The translations under genes were made by a program, and so were the position numbers. The notes under the pieces are model-generated. The model saw nothing but the letters and a program-made list of their open reading frames with translations, was not told the DNA's origin and searched no databases. Of a DNA stretch of 13,346 bases, positions 6,435 to 12,315 are shown piece after piece; the first letter of the stretch is position 1; the number at the start of each line of letters is the position of its first letter. The DNA lies in NCBI GenBank assembly GCA_043805355.1, contig JAZDIB010000008.1, positions 1 to 13,346 of the forward strand, written 5' to 3'. The DNA comes from JAHJRN01 sp043805355. Its GTDB lineage: Bacteria; Patescibacteriota; Patescibacteriia; 2-12-FULL-60-25.

Positions 6435-7343
6435 CTAGATTCCGATTTCCACGACCGTCACCTCCGGCGGGCAGAACAGACGTGCGCGCACGTCGGATTC
6501 GCCAAGGCCTTCGGACACGATGAGCGGCACGCCGTTGATGGTCTTACGGCCGCGGTCCGCGCGTCGACCGAGGAGAGACGGGATGCCGGCAAGCGCACCC
6601 ACGAACGGGAGGCGGATCTGCCCGCCGTGCGTGTGACCCGCGATGATGAGGTCCGTGTCCCCCGCCTTCACGTCCAGCGCGATATCCGGCTCATGCGCGA
6701 TGGTCACGTGCGGCGTCGTCGCGGCGACCCGCATCGGCGGCACGGCCGGTCTCCCATACCAACAGTCGTCGACGCCCGAAAGCTGGAGCGTCCGCCCGTC
6801 CTTCTGCACCGACGCATGTCCATTCGTGAGGTCGGCGATGCCCCATCCCGTAGCGGTCCGACGGACAGAGGCGGGATCGTCGAGATAATCATGGTTCCCG
6901 AGGATGAAATACGTGCCAAGGCGTCCGCGCACGCGACCGAGCGGCGAGACGTCCATGACCGCATCGGCGCGATACGAGACGAAATCTCCGCCGAAGACGA
7001 GAAGATCCGCGCCGAGCGACGCGACCTCGAGGCCGACGCGCTCAAACCATCGCCGGTCGTGGAACGGACCCGCGTGCATATCCGAGATGAAGACGAGCCG
7101 GACCCAGGCTTTCGGTTCCGGCACGAGCGGCTCGCGGTACGTCCGGACGACCAGTCGGTACGGCTCGACGAACGAGCCCCAGAGGACGAGCGATACGCCG
7201 ACCGTGAAGACCGCCCCTGCGACGATCCAAGACCCGCCGGCCCGGAAGGACACGAACGCGCCCACGACACCGAACGTCGCGAGCGCGACGGTCAGCAGGT
7301 CGTAGACCAGGCCGAAGCTCCGGCCTTTCCGCCAGTCGGTCAT
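6435..7343 (-). CDS. Membrane-anchored calcineurin-like metallophosphoesterase
   Basis: This is a phosphoesterase of the YkuE/YaeI-like branch of the metallophosphatase superfamily; the substrate is unknown. From the ATG at 7343 it has 302 residues. Two hydrophobic segments, about residues 11-33 and 37-58, form a membrane hairpin that should anchor the enzyme. The five metal-binding motifs are all present: D88-M-H90, G-D120, G149-N-H-D152, H217 (AHEPD) and GHTHGGQ (236-242) with H237 and H239. The active site therefore looks intact. Known YkuE/YaeI-like enzymes act at the cell envelope or on phospholipids, but nothing here fixes the substrate. Its ATG follows the gap stop codon by a single base (TGACATG), so it is very likely co-transcribed and translationally coupled with gap. 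GGAAAGG within the gap 3' end may serve as ribosome site. An in-frame ATG at 7418 would overlap gap and is unlikely. Confidence 0.9.
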   Translation of the reverse strand: MTDWRKGRSFGLVYDLLTVALATFGVVGAFVSFRAGGSWIVAGAVFTVGVSLVLWGSFVEPYRLVVRTYREPLVPEPKAWVRLVFISDMHAGPFHDRRWFERVGLEVASLGADLLVFGGDFVSYRADAVMDVSPLGRVRGRLGTYFILGNHDYLDDPASVRRTATGWGIADLTNGHASVQKDGRTLQLSGVDDCWYGRPAVPPMRVAATTPHVTIAHEPDIALDVKAGDTDLIIAGHTHGGQIRLPFVGALAGIPSLLGRRADRGRKTINGVPLIVSEGLGESDVRARLFCPPEVTVVEIGI

Positions 7344-7344
7344 G

Positions 7345-8346
7345 TCACGCCTTTCCCACCATGGCCGCCAGCTCGGCGAGCCGGCAGGAATATCCCCATT
7401 CGTTGTCGTACCAGGCAAGGACCTTCACCATGTCGCCATCGACGATCTGCGTGAACGGCAGGTCGACGATGGACGACGCCGGGTTCCCGACGAAATCGCT
7501 CGAGACGAGCGGCTCGTCCGTCACCTCCAGGAGCCCCTTCCAGCGCTTCTGCTTCGATGCGGCGCGCAGCACCTCGTTCACCTCGTCCTTGGTGGTCTTG
7601 CGCTTCAGGAGGAACGTGAAGTCGGCGATGGAGACGCACGACGTCGGCACGCGGATGGAGATGCCGTCGAAGAGTCCCTTCAGTTCCGGGATGGTCTCGG
7701 TCGTGGCGATGGCCGCGCCGGTCGTGGTCGGGATGATGTTCTGCCCCGCGGACCGCGCGCGCCGCAGGTCCTTGTGCGGGCCGTCCTGGAGCACCTGGTC
7801 CGCCGTGTACGAATGGACCGTGGTCATCATCGCCTTCTTGATGCCGAACGCCGCTTGCATGACCGCCGCGACCGGCGCGATGCAGTTGGTGGTGCAGCTC
7901 GCGTTCGAGAGGATGTTCGACGTCGCGGCCGCGCCCTTCTCGTTCACGCCGATGACGACGGTCGGCACGCCTCCGCCCTTGGCCGGCGCCGAGATGATGA
8001 CGCGCTTCGCGCCTGCCGTGAGGTGCTGCGTCGCGCCCGTCTTGTCCGTGAAGCGGCCCGTGCATTCGAGGACCACGTCCACCTTCAGCTTCTTCCAGGG
8101 CAGGAGCTTCGGGTCCTTCTCCGCGAGCACGGGAATCTTCTTCCCGTCCACGATGAGGTCCGTCCCGGCGCTCGAGATCTTCACGCCCCATGCATGGTAC
8201 GTCGAATCGTGCTTGAGGAGATGCGCCAAGGTCGCCGCGTCCGTGAGATCGTTCACGGCCACGACGTCGAAGCCCTTGTGGCCGAACCCGGCCTTGAAGG
8301 TGTTCCGTCCGATGCGGCCGAACCCGTTGATGGCGATGCGAGGCAT
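7345..8346 (-). CDS. gap: Glyceraldehyde-3-phosphate dehydrogenase, type I
   Basis: GAPDH oxidises glyceraldehyde 3-phosphate to 1,3-bisphosphoglycerate with reduction of NAD+; its product is the substrate of PGK encoded downstream. The 333 residues match the family. The N-terminal Rossmann motif is INGFGRIGR (6-14), and D33 in VNDLT sits where NAD+-preferring enzymes carry an Asp. The catalytic cysteine is C151 in SNASCTTNC and its partner is H178 in TTVHSYTADQ. RRARSAGQNIIPTTTGAA binds the phosphate and WYDNEWGYS lies near the C-terminus. All key residues are present. No Shine-Dalgarno is visible before the ATG at 8346. A candidate extended -10 lies 27 nt upstream and directly follows the terminator of the rpsB-tsf unit. 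The downstream phosphoesterase gene begins one base after the stop. Confidence 0.98.
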   Translation of the reverse strand: MPRIAINGFGRIGRNTFKAGFGHKGFDVVAVNDLTDAATLAHLLKHDSTYHAWGVKISSAGTDLIVDGKKIPVLAEKDPKLLPWKKLKVDVVLECTGRFTDKTGATQHLTAGAKRVIISAPAKGGGVPTVVIGVNEKGAAATSNILSNASCTTNCIAPVAAVMQAAFGIKKAMMTTVHSYTADQVLQDGPHKDLRRARSAGQNIIPTTTGAAIATTETIPELKGLFDGISIRVPTSCVSIADFTFLLKRKTTKDEVNEVLRAASKQKRWKGLLEVTDEPLVSSDFVGNPASSIVDLPFTQIVDGDMVKVLAWYDNEWGYSCRLAELAAMVGKA

Positions 8347-8373
8347 ACGATGCTTATGAAAATCAATGCGAAT

Positions 8374-8383
8374 AGAATATCAC
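8374..8383 (-). promoter_or_regulatory. Candidate extended -10 promoter of gap (GTGATATTCT)
   Basis: The minus-strand sequence GTGATATTCT holds TATTCT (8379-8374) with a TGA extension. It predicts a leader of about 20 nt that has no Shine-Dalgarno. It sits immediately after the T run of the terminator at 8384-8420, so termination of the upstream unit and initiation of gap are packed back to back. Confidence 0.5.
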
Positions 8384-8420
8384 AAAAACGGCGCGGTTGC
8401 CCGCGCCGTTCATTTTTTTT
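8384..8420. terminator. Bidirectional intrinsic terminator between tsf and gap
   Basis: A perfect 10-bp stem (AACGGCGCGG at 8387-8396 with CCGCGCCGTT at 8401-8410) closes a 4-nt loop. On the minus strand it is followed by TTTTT, suiting termination of the rpsB-tsf transcript. On the plus strand it is followed by CA and eight T. No plus-strand gene ends here. Confidence 0.8.
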
Positions 8421-8422
8421 CT

Positions 8423-8497
8423 CTGTCGTTCCTGCGGAGGCAGGAACCCCTCCGGAGGGTTTCCCGCCGTCGGCACGTAGCCTCCGCGGGAATGACA
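8423..8497. repeat. 75-bp direct repeat, copy 1 (downstream of tsf)
   Basis: It is identical over 75 bp to 9116-9190. Its ends, TGTCGTTCCTGCGGAGGC and GCCTCCGCGGGAATGACA, pair as an 18-bp stem with two G-U pairs when read as plus-strand RNA. Inside are a local hairpin (TTCCTGC-GGAG-GCAGGAA) and the palindrome CCCTCCGGAGGG. It lies between the tsf stop and the terminator. It looks like a REP- or MITE-type palindromic element and codes for nothing. Confidence 0.85.
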
Positions 8498-8509
8498 TCG
8501 TTTTGGGTG

Positions 8510-9100
8510 TCACCCCATGTTGAACCGCACGAAGCGCGCGATGACGATCTTCTCGCCGATCTTGGCGATCTTCTCGTTCAGGAGTTCCTCGACGGTCTTG
8601 TCCTCGTCGCGGAAGAACGGCTGCTTCATCAGACACACCTCGGAATACCATTTCGCGAGCTTGCCCTCGATGATCTTCGCCTTGATCTCGTCCGGTTTGT
8701 TCTCGCCTTCCATCTCGGCCTTGAAGATCTCACGCTGCTTCTCGAGCACGTCCGCGGGAATCGTCTCGGGCGAGACGTAGAGCGGATCGATGGCCGCGAC
8801 CTGCATGGCCATGTCGTCCGCGAACTGGCGGAACTCCTCGTTGAGCGCGACGAAATCGGATTCGCACTGGATTTCGACCATCGCGCCAAGCTTCCGGGTG
8901 TGATGGATATACGAAGCGACGAGGCCTTCCGACGTGGTGCGTTCGCTTGTCTTCTTAGCGGCCTTAGCGACCCCTTTCTTCTTCAAGATCTCCATCGCCT
9001 TCTGCATGTCGCCGCCCGCCTCCTCGAGCGCGTTCTTCGCGTCGACGATGCCGGCGCCCGTCTGGTTGCGGAGCTCCATGACCTGTTTTGCGTCTGCCAT
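8510..9100 (-). CDS. tsf: Translation elongation factor Ts
   Basis: EF-Ts is the guanine-nucleotide exchange factor that recycles EF-Tu-GDP. The 196 residues represent the short form of the family. The N-terminal UBA-like domain (1-50) contains the signature MELRNQTGAGIVDAKNALEEAGGD and ILKKKGVAKAAKK. The core begins around residue 55 with SEGLVASYIHHTRKLGAMVEI and carries ESDFVA (80-85), the equivalent of the TDFV motif that inserts next to the EF-Tu nucleotide site. The C-terminal PFFRDEDKTVEELLNE is also typical. The ATG at 9100 is chosen because it gives the canonical start; an in-frame ATG at 9169 lies inside the 75-bp repeat. No clear Shine-Dalgarno precedes it. It follows rpsB, as in most bacteria, but the 115-nt spacer holds repeat copy 2. 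Confidence 0.96.
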   Translation of the reverse strand: MADAKQVMELRNQTGAGIVDAKNALEEAGGDMQKAMEILKKKGVAKAAKKTSERTTSEGLVASYIHHTRKLGAMVEIQCESDFVALNEEFRQFADDMAMQVAAIDPLYVSPETIPADVLEKQREIFKAEMEGENKPDEIKAKIIEGKLAKWYSEVCLMKQPFFRDEDKTVEELLNEKIAKIGEKIVIARFVRFNMG

Positions 9101-9115
9101 ACAATGTACTTTTCC

Positions 9116-9190
9116 CTGTCGTTCCTGCGGAGGCAGGAACCCCTCCGGAGGGTTTCCCGCCGTCGGCACGTAGCCTCCGCGGGAATGACA
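9116..9190. repeat. 75-bp direct repeat, copy 2 (between rpsB and tsf)
   Basis: This is an exact copy of 8423-8497 in the same orientation, 693 bp away. It occupies the rpsB-tsf spacer, 25 nt after the rpsB stop and 15 nt before the tsf ATG. As part of the rpsB-tsf message it should fold close to the tsf start. The flanking bases of the two copies differ, and I see no target-site duplication. Confidence 0.85.
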
Positions 9191-9215
9191 GAAATGATGA
9201 ATGAGATCGTTTGGA

Positions 9216-9974
9216 TTACACGTTCGTCGGCGCCTTCAGCGGACCGCCGCTCGAGAGCACGCTGCCCAACCGGGCGCGCGCCGCCTCCCATTCCTCGCGT
9301 CCTTCCTTGCACGCCTTGCCGACGAGGTCCGCCATGAGGGCGATGGTCTTGATGGCGTCGTCGTTCGAGACGATGGGGTAGTCGATATCCGTCGGGTTCA
9401 CGTTCGTGTCGCACAGCGCGATGATCTTGACCCCGCGGCGCGTGGCCTCGGTGAGCGCAGTCTTGTCCTTCTTGATGTCCATGATGAACACCGCCTCCGG
9501 GATGCGGGCGAGGTCCTTGATGCCGCCGATCTTGTCCTCGAGCTGCTGGATCTGCTCGTTGAACTTGAGCTGCTCGTATTTGGTGTACTTGGCGAGTTCG
9601 CCCTTCTCCTGCTTGCGATTCAAGTCCTTGTACTTGCGGAGCATCGCTGTGATGACCGCGAAGTTCGTAAGCGTGCCGCCGAGCCAACGGCGGTTGACGT
9701 ACGGCATGCCGGCGTCGAGCGCGGCTTTCTCGACGATGTCGGAGGCCTGCTTCTTCGTGCCCACGAACAAGACGACGCCGCCGCGCGACGTGACCTGCTT
9801 CGCGAACGCGAGAGCGGACTCGAGGGACTTGCGCGTCTCCTCGAGGTTGATGATGTGGATGCCCTGGCGGTTCCCCATGATGAACTTCTTCATCTTGGGG
9901 TGCCACTTGGACGTCCGGTGACCGAAATGCGCTCCGGCTTGGAGCAGCTCGGCCAATGACGGAATCTTCTGCAT
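9216..9974 (-). CDS. rpsB: Small ribosomal subunit protein uS2
   Basis: Protein S2 sits at the head-body junction on the solvent side of the 30S subunit and is needed for S1 binding in many bacteria. The 252 residues fit the family. The canonical opening LLQAGAHFGHRTSKWHPKM is followed by FIMGNRQGIHIINLEET, VLFVGTKKQASDIV, YVNRRWLGGTLTNF, the coiled-coil region (about 110-150) and PEAVFIMDIKKDKTALTEA, then VKIIALCDTNVNPTDIDYPI and SNDDAIKTI. The ATG at 9974 is the only start matching this N-terminus. AAGGG lies about 10 nt upstream and may be a weak Shine-Dalgarno. It is followed by tsf as usual. A candidate promoter about 200 nt upstream would give a long leader with hairpins, suggesting feedback control as known for rpsB in other bacteria. 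Confidence 0.98.
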   Translation of the reverse strand: MQKIPSLAELLQAGAHFGHRTSKWHPKMKKFIMGNRQGIHIINLEETRKSLESALAFAKQVTSRGGVVLFVGTKKQASDIVEKAALDAGMPYVNRRWLGGTLTNFAVITAMLRKYKDLNRKQEKGELAKYTKYEQLKFNEQIQQLEDKIGGIKDLARIPEAVFIMDIKKDKTALTEATRRGVKIIALCDTNVNPTDIDYPIVSNDDAIKTIALMADLVGKACKEGREEWEAARARLGSVLSSGGPLKAPTNV

Positions 9975-10177
9975 GTGGTGTGTGACCCTTTTAGACCTCT
10001 CCGATGGCCAACGTCGCGTGCCCCGACCCAGCCCAGATGGGACAAATGTCGGGAGGGTGCGACGGATTCCGCCAGCGGATGTGGGATAGCCTCGGCAACG
10101 CCGAAGCCTGAGTAAAATGCCTCTGCCACGTGACGCATATAAATACGCGTTTTACGTGGCCTTTTCAGGGCGCAAGG
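9975..10177 (-). promoter_or_regulatory. Putative structured leader of rpsB
   Basis: No gene is supported here. If transcription starts from the GTGATAACGT element, the rpsB mRNA carries about 197 untranslated nt. This stretch has two inverted repeats: 10125-10160 (GCCACGT pairing with ACGTGGC, plus an inner ACGC/GCGT) and about 10091-10112 (GGCTTCGGC-GTT-GCCGAGGC on the minus strand). Known r-protein leaders bind their own protein; similarity to a described S2 leader is not established. Confidence 0.4.
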
Positions 10178-10187
10178 ACGTTATCAC
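10178..10187 (-). promoter_or_regulatory. Candidate extended -10 promoter of rpsB (GTGATAACGT)
   Basis: GTGATAACGT on the minus strand gives TGA plus TAACGT (10183-10178). TTTTCA at 10206-10201, inside the T tract of the preceding terminator, matches four of six bases of a -35 at 17-nt spacing. The GTGATA core recurs before gap, pgk and eno. A nearer alternative is TCTAAA, 15 nt before the ATG. Confidence 0.4.
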
Positions 10188-10195
10188 GGCCCTGG

Positions 10196-10263
10196 AAAAA
10201 TGAAAAGGCCCCGCTCCATCTCGACCGGATCCCTGTTGGGGACCCTATCGAGAGAGCGGGGCC
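10196..10263 (-). terminator. Intrinsic terminator of the first secreted-protein gene
   Basis: A 57-nt compound hairpin pairs GGCCCCGCTC (10207-10216) with GAGCGGGGCC (10254-10263), then TCTCGA with TCGAGA after a small internal loop, then an inner GC-rich stem around a TGTT loop. On the minus strand it is followed by TTTTCATTTTT. It begins 29 nt after the stop of the 10293-11330 gene. Confidence 0.85.
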
Positions 10264-10292
10264 GGAGTGGGTTCCGAGCCGTCGCCTGCCGG

Positions 10293-11330
10293 TCACAACG
10301 GGACCGGCAAGAGGCCGAAGGCGTGGTAGCCCGGTGGATCGACGACGCAGTCCGTGAAGCCGTCGCTGCCGTCGAGGGGATAGGTCCCGGCGGCTTGGAC
10401 GACGCCGTCGAGATAGAGGGTGAGCGTTCCCCTGCACGTGGCCGGGTTGGTCGCCGTCGGGTCGCACAACGACTCGAAGTACGGAGCGTAGTACCCGTCA
10501 CGGACCTTCAGGTTGGTACCGGCCTTGATATCAAGGCTGCACGCGACCTGATGGTCCGCCGGATCCGGAGCTTCGCACCCCTCGAACGGGAACCCGTTCA
10601 CGAGCTCATCCGCGGAATTCGTGTACTCCCCGCCGAGACCGAGGGAGTTCCCAGGGGTGTGGTCTGAGGGCAGTACCGTGAGGCACAACGCGTACCCTTC
10701 GGTCGAGATCGGCACGTTGCCTGCGCCGCAGCCGGGGTTGCATTTCCCGGCTTGGCACGGCTGGTCGACGTACTCGCCGCAGGGATCGCATCCGCCGCAG
10801 TGCAGCGGGTCGGTGAGGATGTCGGCCTCGCAGCCGACGTCCTCGTCACAATCCATGTACCCGTCGTCGCACGTGTCGACGGCACAAGCGCCATCGACGC
10901 ATGCTGCCGTCGCGTTCACGACGACGCAGGGTTCGCAGTCCGACGGACCGCAGCCGAACGTCGGGTCGTCGATGAGGACGCAGTCGTCGTCGCAGGACTT
11001 GTGGTCCGCGTCGCAACCGCCGCCCGCACCGCTGCCGCCCGTCGCGGTCGTTCCGCCCGTGGCACCGGTTCCAGCGTCGCCGCCGGTCCCGCCGCCACCT
11101 TGGACGACCGACCCGCCGATCCCGCCGCCGCCCGTCGCAGCATCGCCACCTGCACCGCCGAAACCGGCCGTGAAGGCCGTACCGCAACCGGTCGTGCAAT
11201 TCACGATGCCGGGCGGTTCCAAGTCGCCGATGATGAGCGAGCAGGCGCCGTTTGCGCCGAGAAAGAACAAAGCGACGTACGCCCCGAAGGACGTGACCGT
11301 AACAGTGACGACTTTCTGCAGACTTTCCAT
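10293..11330 (-). CDS. Secreted Cys-rich protein with Gly-rich linker, unknown function
   Basis: I cannot name this 345-residue protein. Residues 7-29 are a hydrophobic export segment followed by Ala-Cys (NGAC, C30). This could be a lipoprotein attachment site, though Asn at -3 is unusual. Residues 52-105 are almost only Gly, Ala, Thr and Ser, a flexible linker. Residues 106-201 hold most of about 26 cysteines, in blocks such as CGPSDCEPC and CEADILTDPLHCGGCDPC, close to a repeat type common in secreted proteins of Myxococcota. Residues 205-345 form a separate C-terminal domain, ending with YPLDG and VDPPGYHA (330-337), which recur in the protein at 11497-12207. The ATG at 11330 has a strong Shine-Dalgarno (GGAGGTGA) and its own promoter and terminator, so it is probably monocistronic. 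Surface or extracellular location is likely; disulfide-stabilised binding or adhesion is a guess. Confidence 0.8.
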   Translation of the reverse strand: MESLQKVVTVTVTSFGAYVALFFLGANGACSLIIGDLEPPGIVNCTTGCGTAFTAGFGGAGGDAATGGGGIGGSVVQGGGGTGGDAGTGATGGTTATGGSGAGGGCDADHKSCDDDCVLIDDPTFGCGPSDCEPCVVVNATAACVDGACAVDTCDDGYMDCDEDVGCEADILTDPLHCGGCDPCGEYVDQPCQAGKCNPGCGAGNVPISTEGYALCLTVLPSDHTPGNSLGLGGEYTNSADELVNGFPFEGCEAPDPADHQVACSLDIKAGTNLKVRDGYYAPYFESLCDPTATNPATCRGTLTLYLDGVVQAAGTYPLDGSDGFTDCVVDPPGYHAFGLLPVPL

Positions 11331-11377
11331 CAATCACCTCCCTGTCGAAGAGCGTTTTTGAGAGTTTTGTTGTACCG

Positions 11378-11406
11378 ACCCTATCAGAAAATGGGGGTTT
11401 TGTCAA
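11378..11406 (-). promoter_or_regulatory. Promoter of the first secreted-protein gene
   Basis: A perfect -35 TTGACA (11406-11401), a 17-nt spacer and TAGGGT (11383-11378) preceded by TGA form an extended -10 promoter. The predicted start near 11371 leaves a leader of about 40 nt that contains the strong Shine-Dalgarno GGAGGTGA 6 nt before the ATG. Confidence 0.65.
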
Positions 11407-11438
11407 TGGTGGGAGGTGTTCCGCGGCTCTACCGAGCG

Positions 11439-11480
11439 AAATATGAAAACGCCCCTTCCAGCTGGATGCCGGGAGGGGCG
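11439..11480 (-). terminator. Intrinsic terminator of the second secreted-protein gene
   Basis: CGCCCCTTCC (11450-11459) pairs with GGGAGGGGCG (11471-11480) over 10 bp including one G-U pair on the plus strand, with an 11-nt loop. On the minus strand TTTTCATATTT follows. It begins 16 nt after the TAG stop of the 11497-12207 gene. Confidence 0.8.
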
Positions 11481-11496
11481 CGAAGATCGGAGACCA

Positions 11497-12207
11497 CTAG
11501 CCCGCTACGGGGCCCCTGCAGACGGGGTTGGTGTTGCCGGATTCGTCCGTGGGGAAGGTGATCCCCACGTCCACGGTGCCGTAGCAGCACAGGAGATTGA
11601 TGGAGCAGGTGCTCGCCTGACAGGCGTGATAGCCCGGGTCGACGAGCAGCCCGGACTCATCGGCGACGCCGTCCAGGGAAAATCCCGGCGCGAAGATCAT
11701 CTGCGTCCCGTTCGGGACGATGCCGGTGTCCGAACCGAGTTCGAGACCGACATTGAAGATGATATTCCCGACGCCGACATCCGGCGTGACGAAGAGCTCG
11801 CCCCAGCCGGACTCCGGATGGCCGCTCCAGCCTGATTCGGGCGGAGGGAAGATGTACCCATCGGCTCCGAAGAACTTGTCGGGTGGAGGCGCGTCGTTCT
11901 CGACGATGAGCACGAGGTGCCCGTCCTCCACCTGCGCGCAGGAGAAGTAGTCCGGGGTCGTTCCACCGGAGCCTCCCGTGGCCGCGCTGCCGCCGACGTC
12001 GCCGCCGGAACCGGCCTCGCCGACCGAGCCGCCCGTGGCCGGAGAACCGGCCTCGCCGCCGCTGCCGCCTGCCGGCTGCGTGGTGGTCTGGTCATCGCCC
12101 CCCTGATGCTGGCGGGCGAACTCGTCTTCGGGGCTGCCGTTGCAGCCGATGGCGACGAGGAGTGCAGACGAAATCGAGATAAAAAGGACGGAACTGGTAT
12201 GGTACAT
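11497..12207 (-). CDS. Putative lipoprotein with Gly-rich linker, unknown function
   Basis: I cannot name this 236-residue protein. Its N-terminus is a lipoprotein signal: a short hydrophobic stretch (7-21) ending in VAIGC with C22 as the likely lipid-bearing cysteine. Residues 23-35 are polar (CNGSPEDEF), and residues 36-84 form a Gly/Ser/Ala/Thr linker. The folded part, about residues 86-236, contains DGHLVLIVENDAPPPDK, repeated ESGW motifs near 124 and 132, FSLDG (176-180), VDPGYHA (189-195) and a cluster of cysteines (196, 201, 207, 208, 230) that may form disulfides. The LDG and VDPxGYHA pair also ends the protein at 10293-11330, so the two probably share a domain. The ATG at 12207 is preceded by AAGGAG with 5-nt spacing, an excellent ribosome site. 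Its own terminator follows. A cell-surface location is likely. Confidence 0.83.
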   Translation of the reverse strand: MYHTSSVLFISISSALLVAIGCNGSPEDEFARQHQGGDDQTTTQPAGGSGGEAGSPATGGSVGEAGSGGDVGGSAATGGSGGTTPDYFSCAQVEDGHLVLIVENDAPPPDKFFGADGYIFPPPESGWSGHPESGWGELFVTPDVGVGNIIFNVGLELGSDTGIVPNGTQMIFAPGFSLDGVADESGLLVDPGYHACQASTCSINLLCCYGTVDVGITFPTDESGNTNPVCRGPVAG

Positions 12208-12272
12208 GATTGCTCCTTGCCGGGAACCCTTCTCGATGCCGCGCAGTCACGAAGTTGACCGTCTGGCTGGAG

Positions 12273-12309
12273 AAGGTATCAATGAATCAAAATCCGCTTC
12301 TTTTGTCAA
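12273..12309 (-). promoter_or_regulatory. Candidate promoter of the lipoprotein gene
   Basis: TTGACA (12309-12304) lies 6 nt beyond the prfA stop. At 17-nt spacing it faces TGA-TTCATT (hexamer 12286-12281), a weak -10. A better extended -10, TGATACCTT (hexamer TACCTT, 12278-12273), lies 25 nt from the -35 and would have to act without it. Either gives a leader of about 60 nt. No terminator separates it from prfA, so read-through is also possible. Confidence 0.4.
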
Positions 12310-12315
12310 GTCCCG

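Noticed and set aside
7344..7418. An earlier start for the phosphoesterase, adding 25 residues
   Set aside because: It would overlap the conserved 3' end of gap. The ATG at 7343 directly after the gap stop, followed by the membrane segment, is more plausible.
9101..9169. An earlier in-frame ATG for tsf, adding 23 residues
   Set aside because: The extra residues are translated from the 75-bp repeat and do not belong to EF-Ts, whose conserved start fits the ATG at 9100.
8423..9190. tsf as cargo of a composite transposon bounded by the 75-bp repeats
   Set aside because: The elements are too short to encode a transposase, no target duplication is seen, and tsf sits in its standard place after rpsB.
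8423..9190. A CRISPR array
   Set aside because: There are only two copies, 693 bp apart with a gene between them, and no regular spacers or cas genes.
9890..10138. An 82-codon minus-strand frame upstream of rpsB
   Set aside because: Third codon positions lack the GC bias of real genes here, it overlaps the rpsB start in another frame, and it covers the hairpin region.
10125..10166. A plus-strand terminator (hairpin followed by CTTTTC)
   Set aside because: No plus-strand gene ends there and the T run is only four bases. It is more likely part of the rpsB leader.
10990..11160. Gly-rich linker DNA as a tandem repeat or microsatellite
   Set aside because: The repetition is at the protein level (Gly-Gly-Thr and similar); the DNA has no fixed-period unit.
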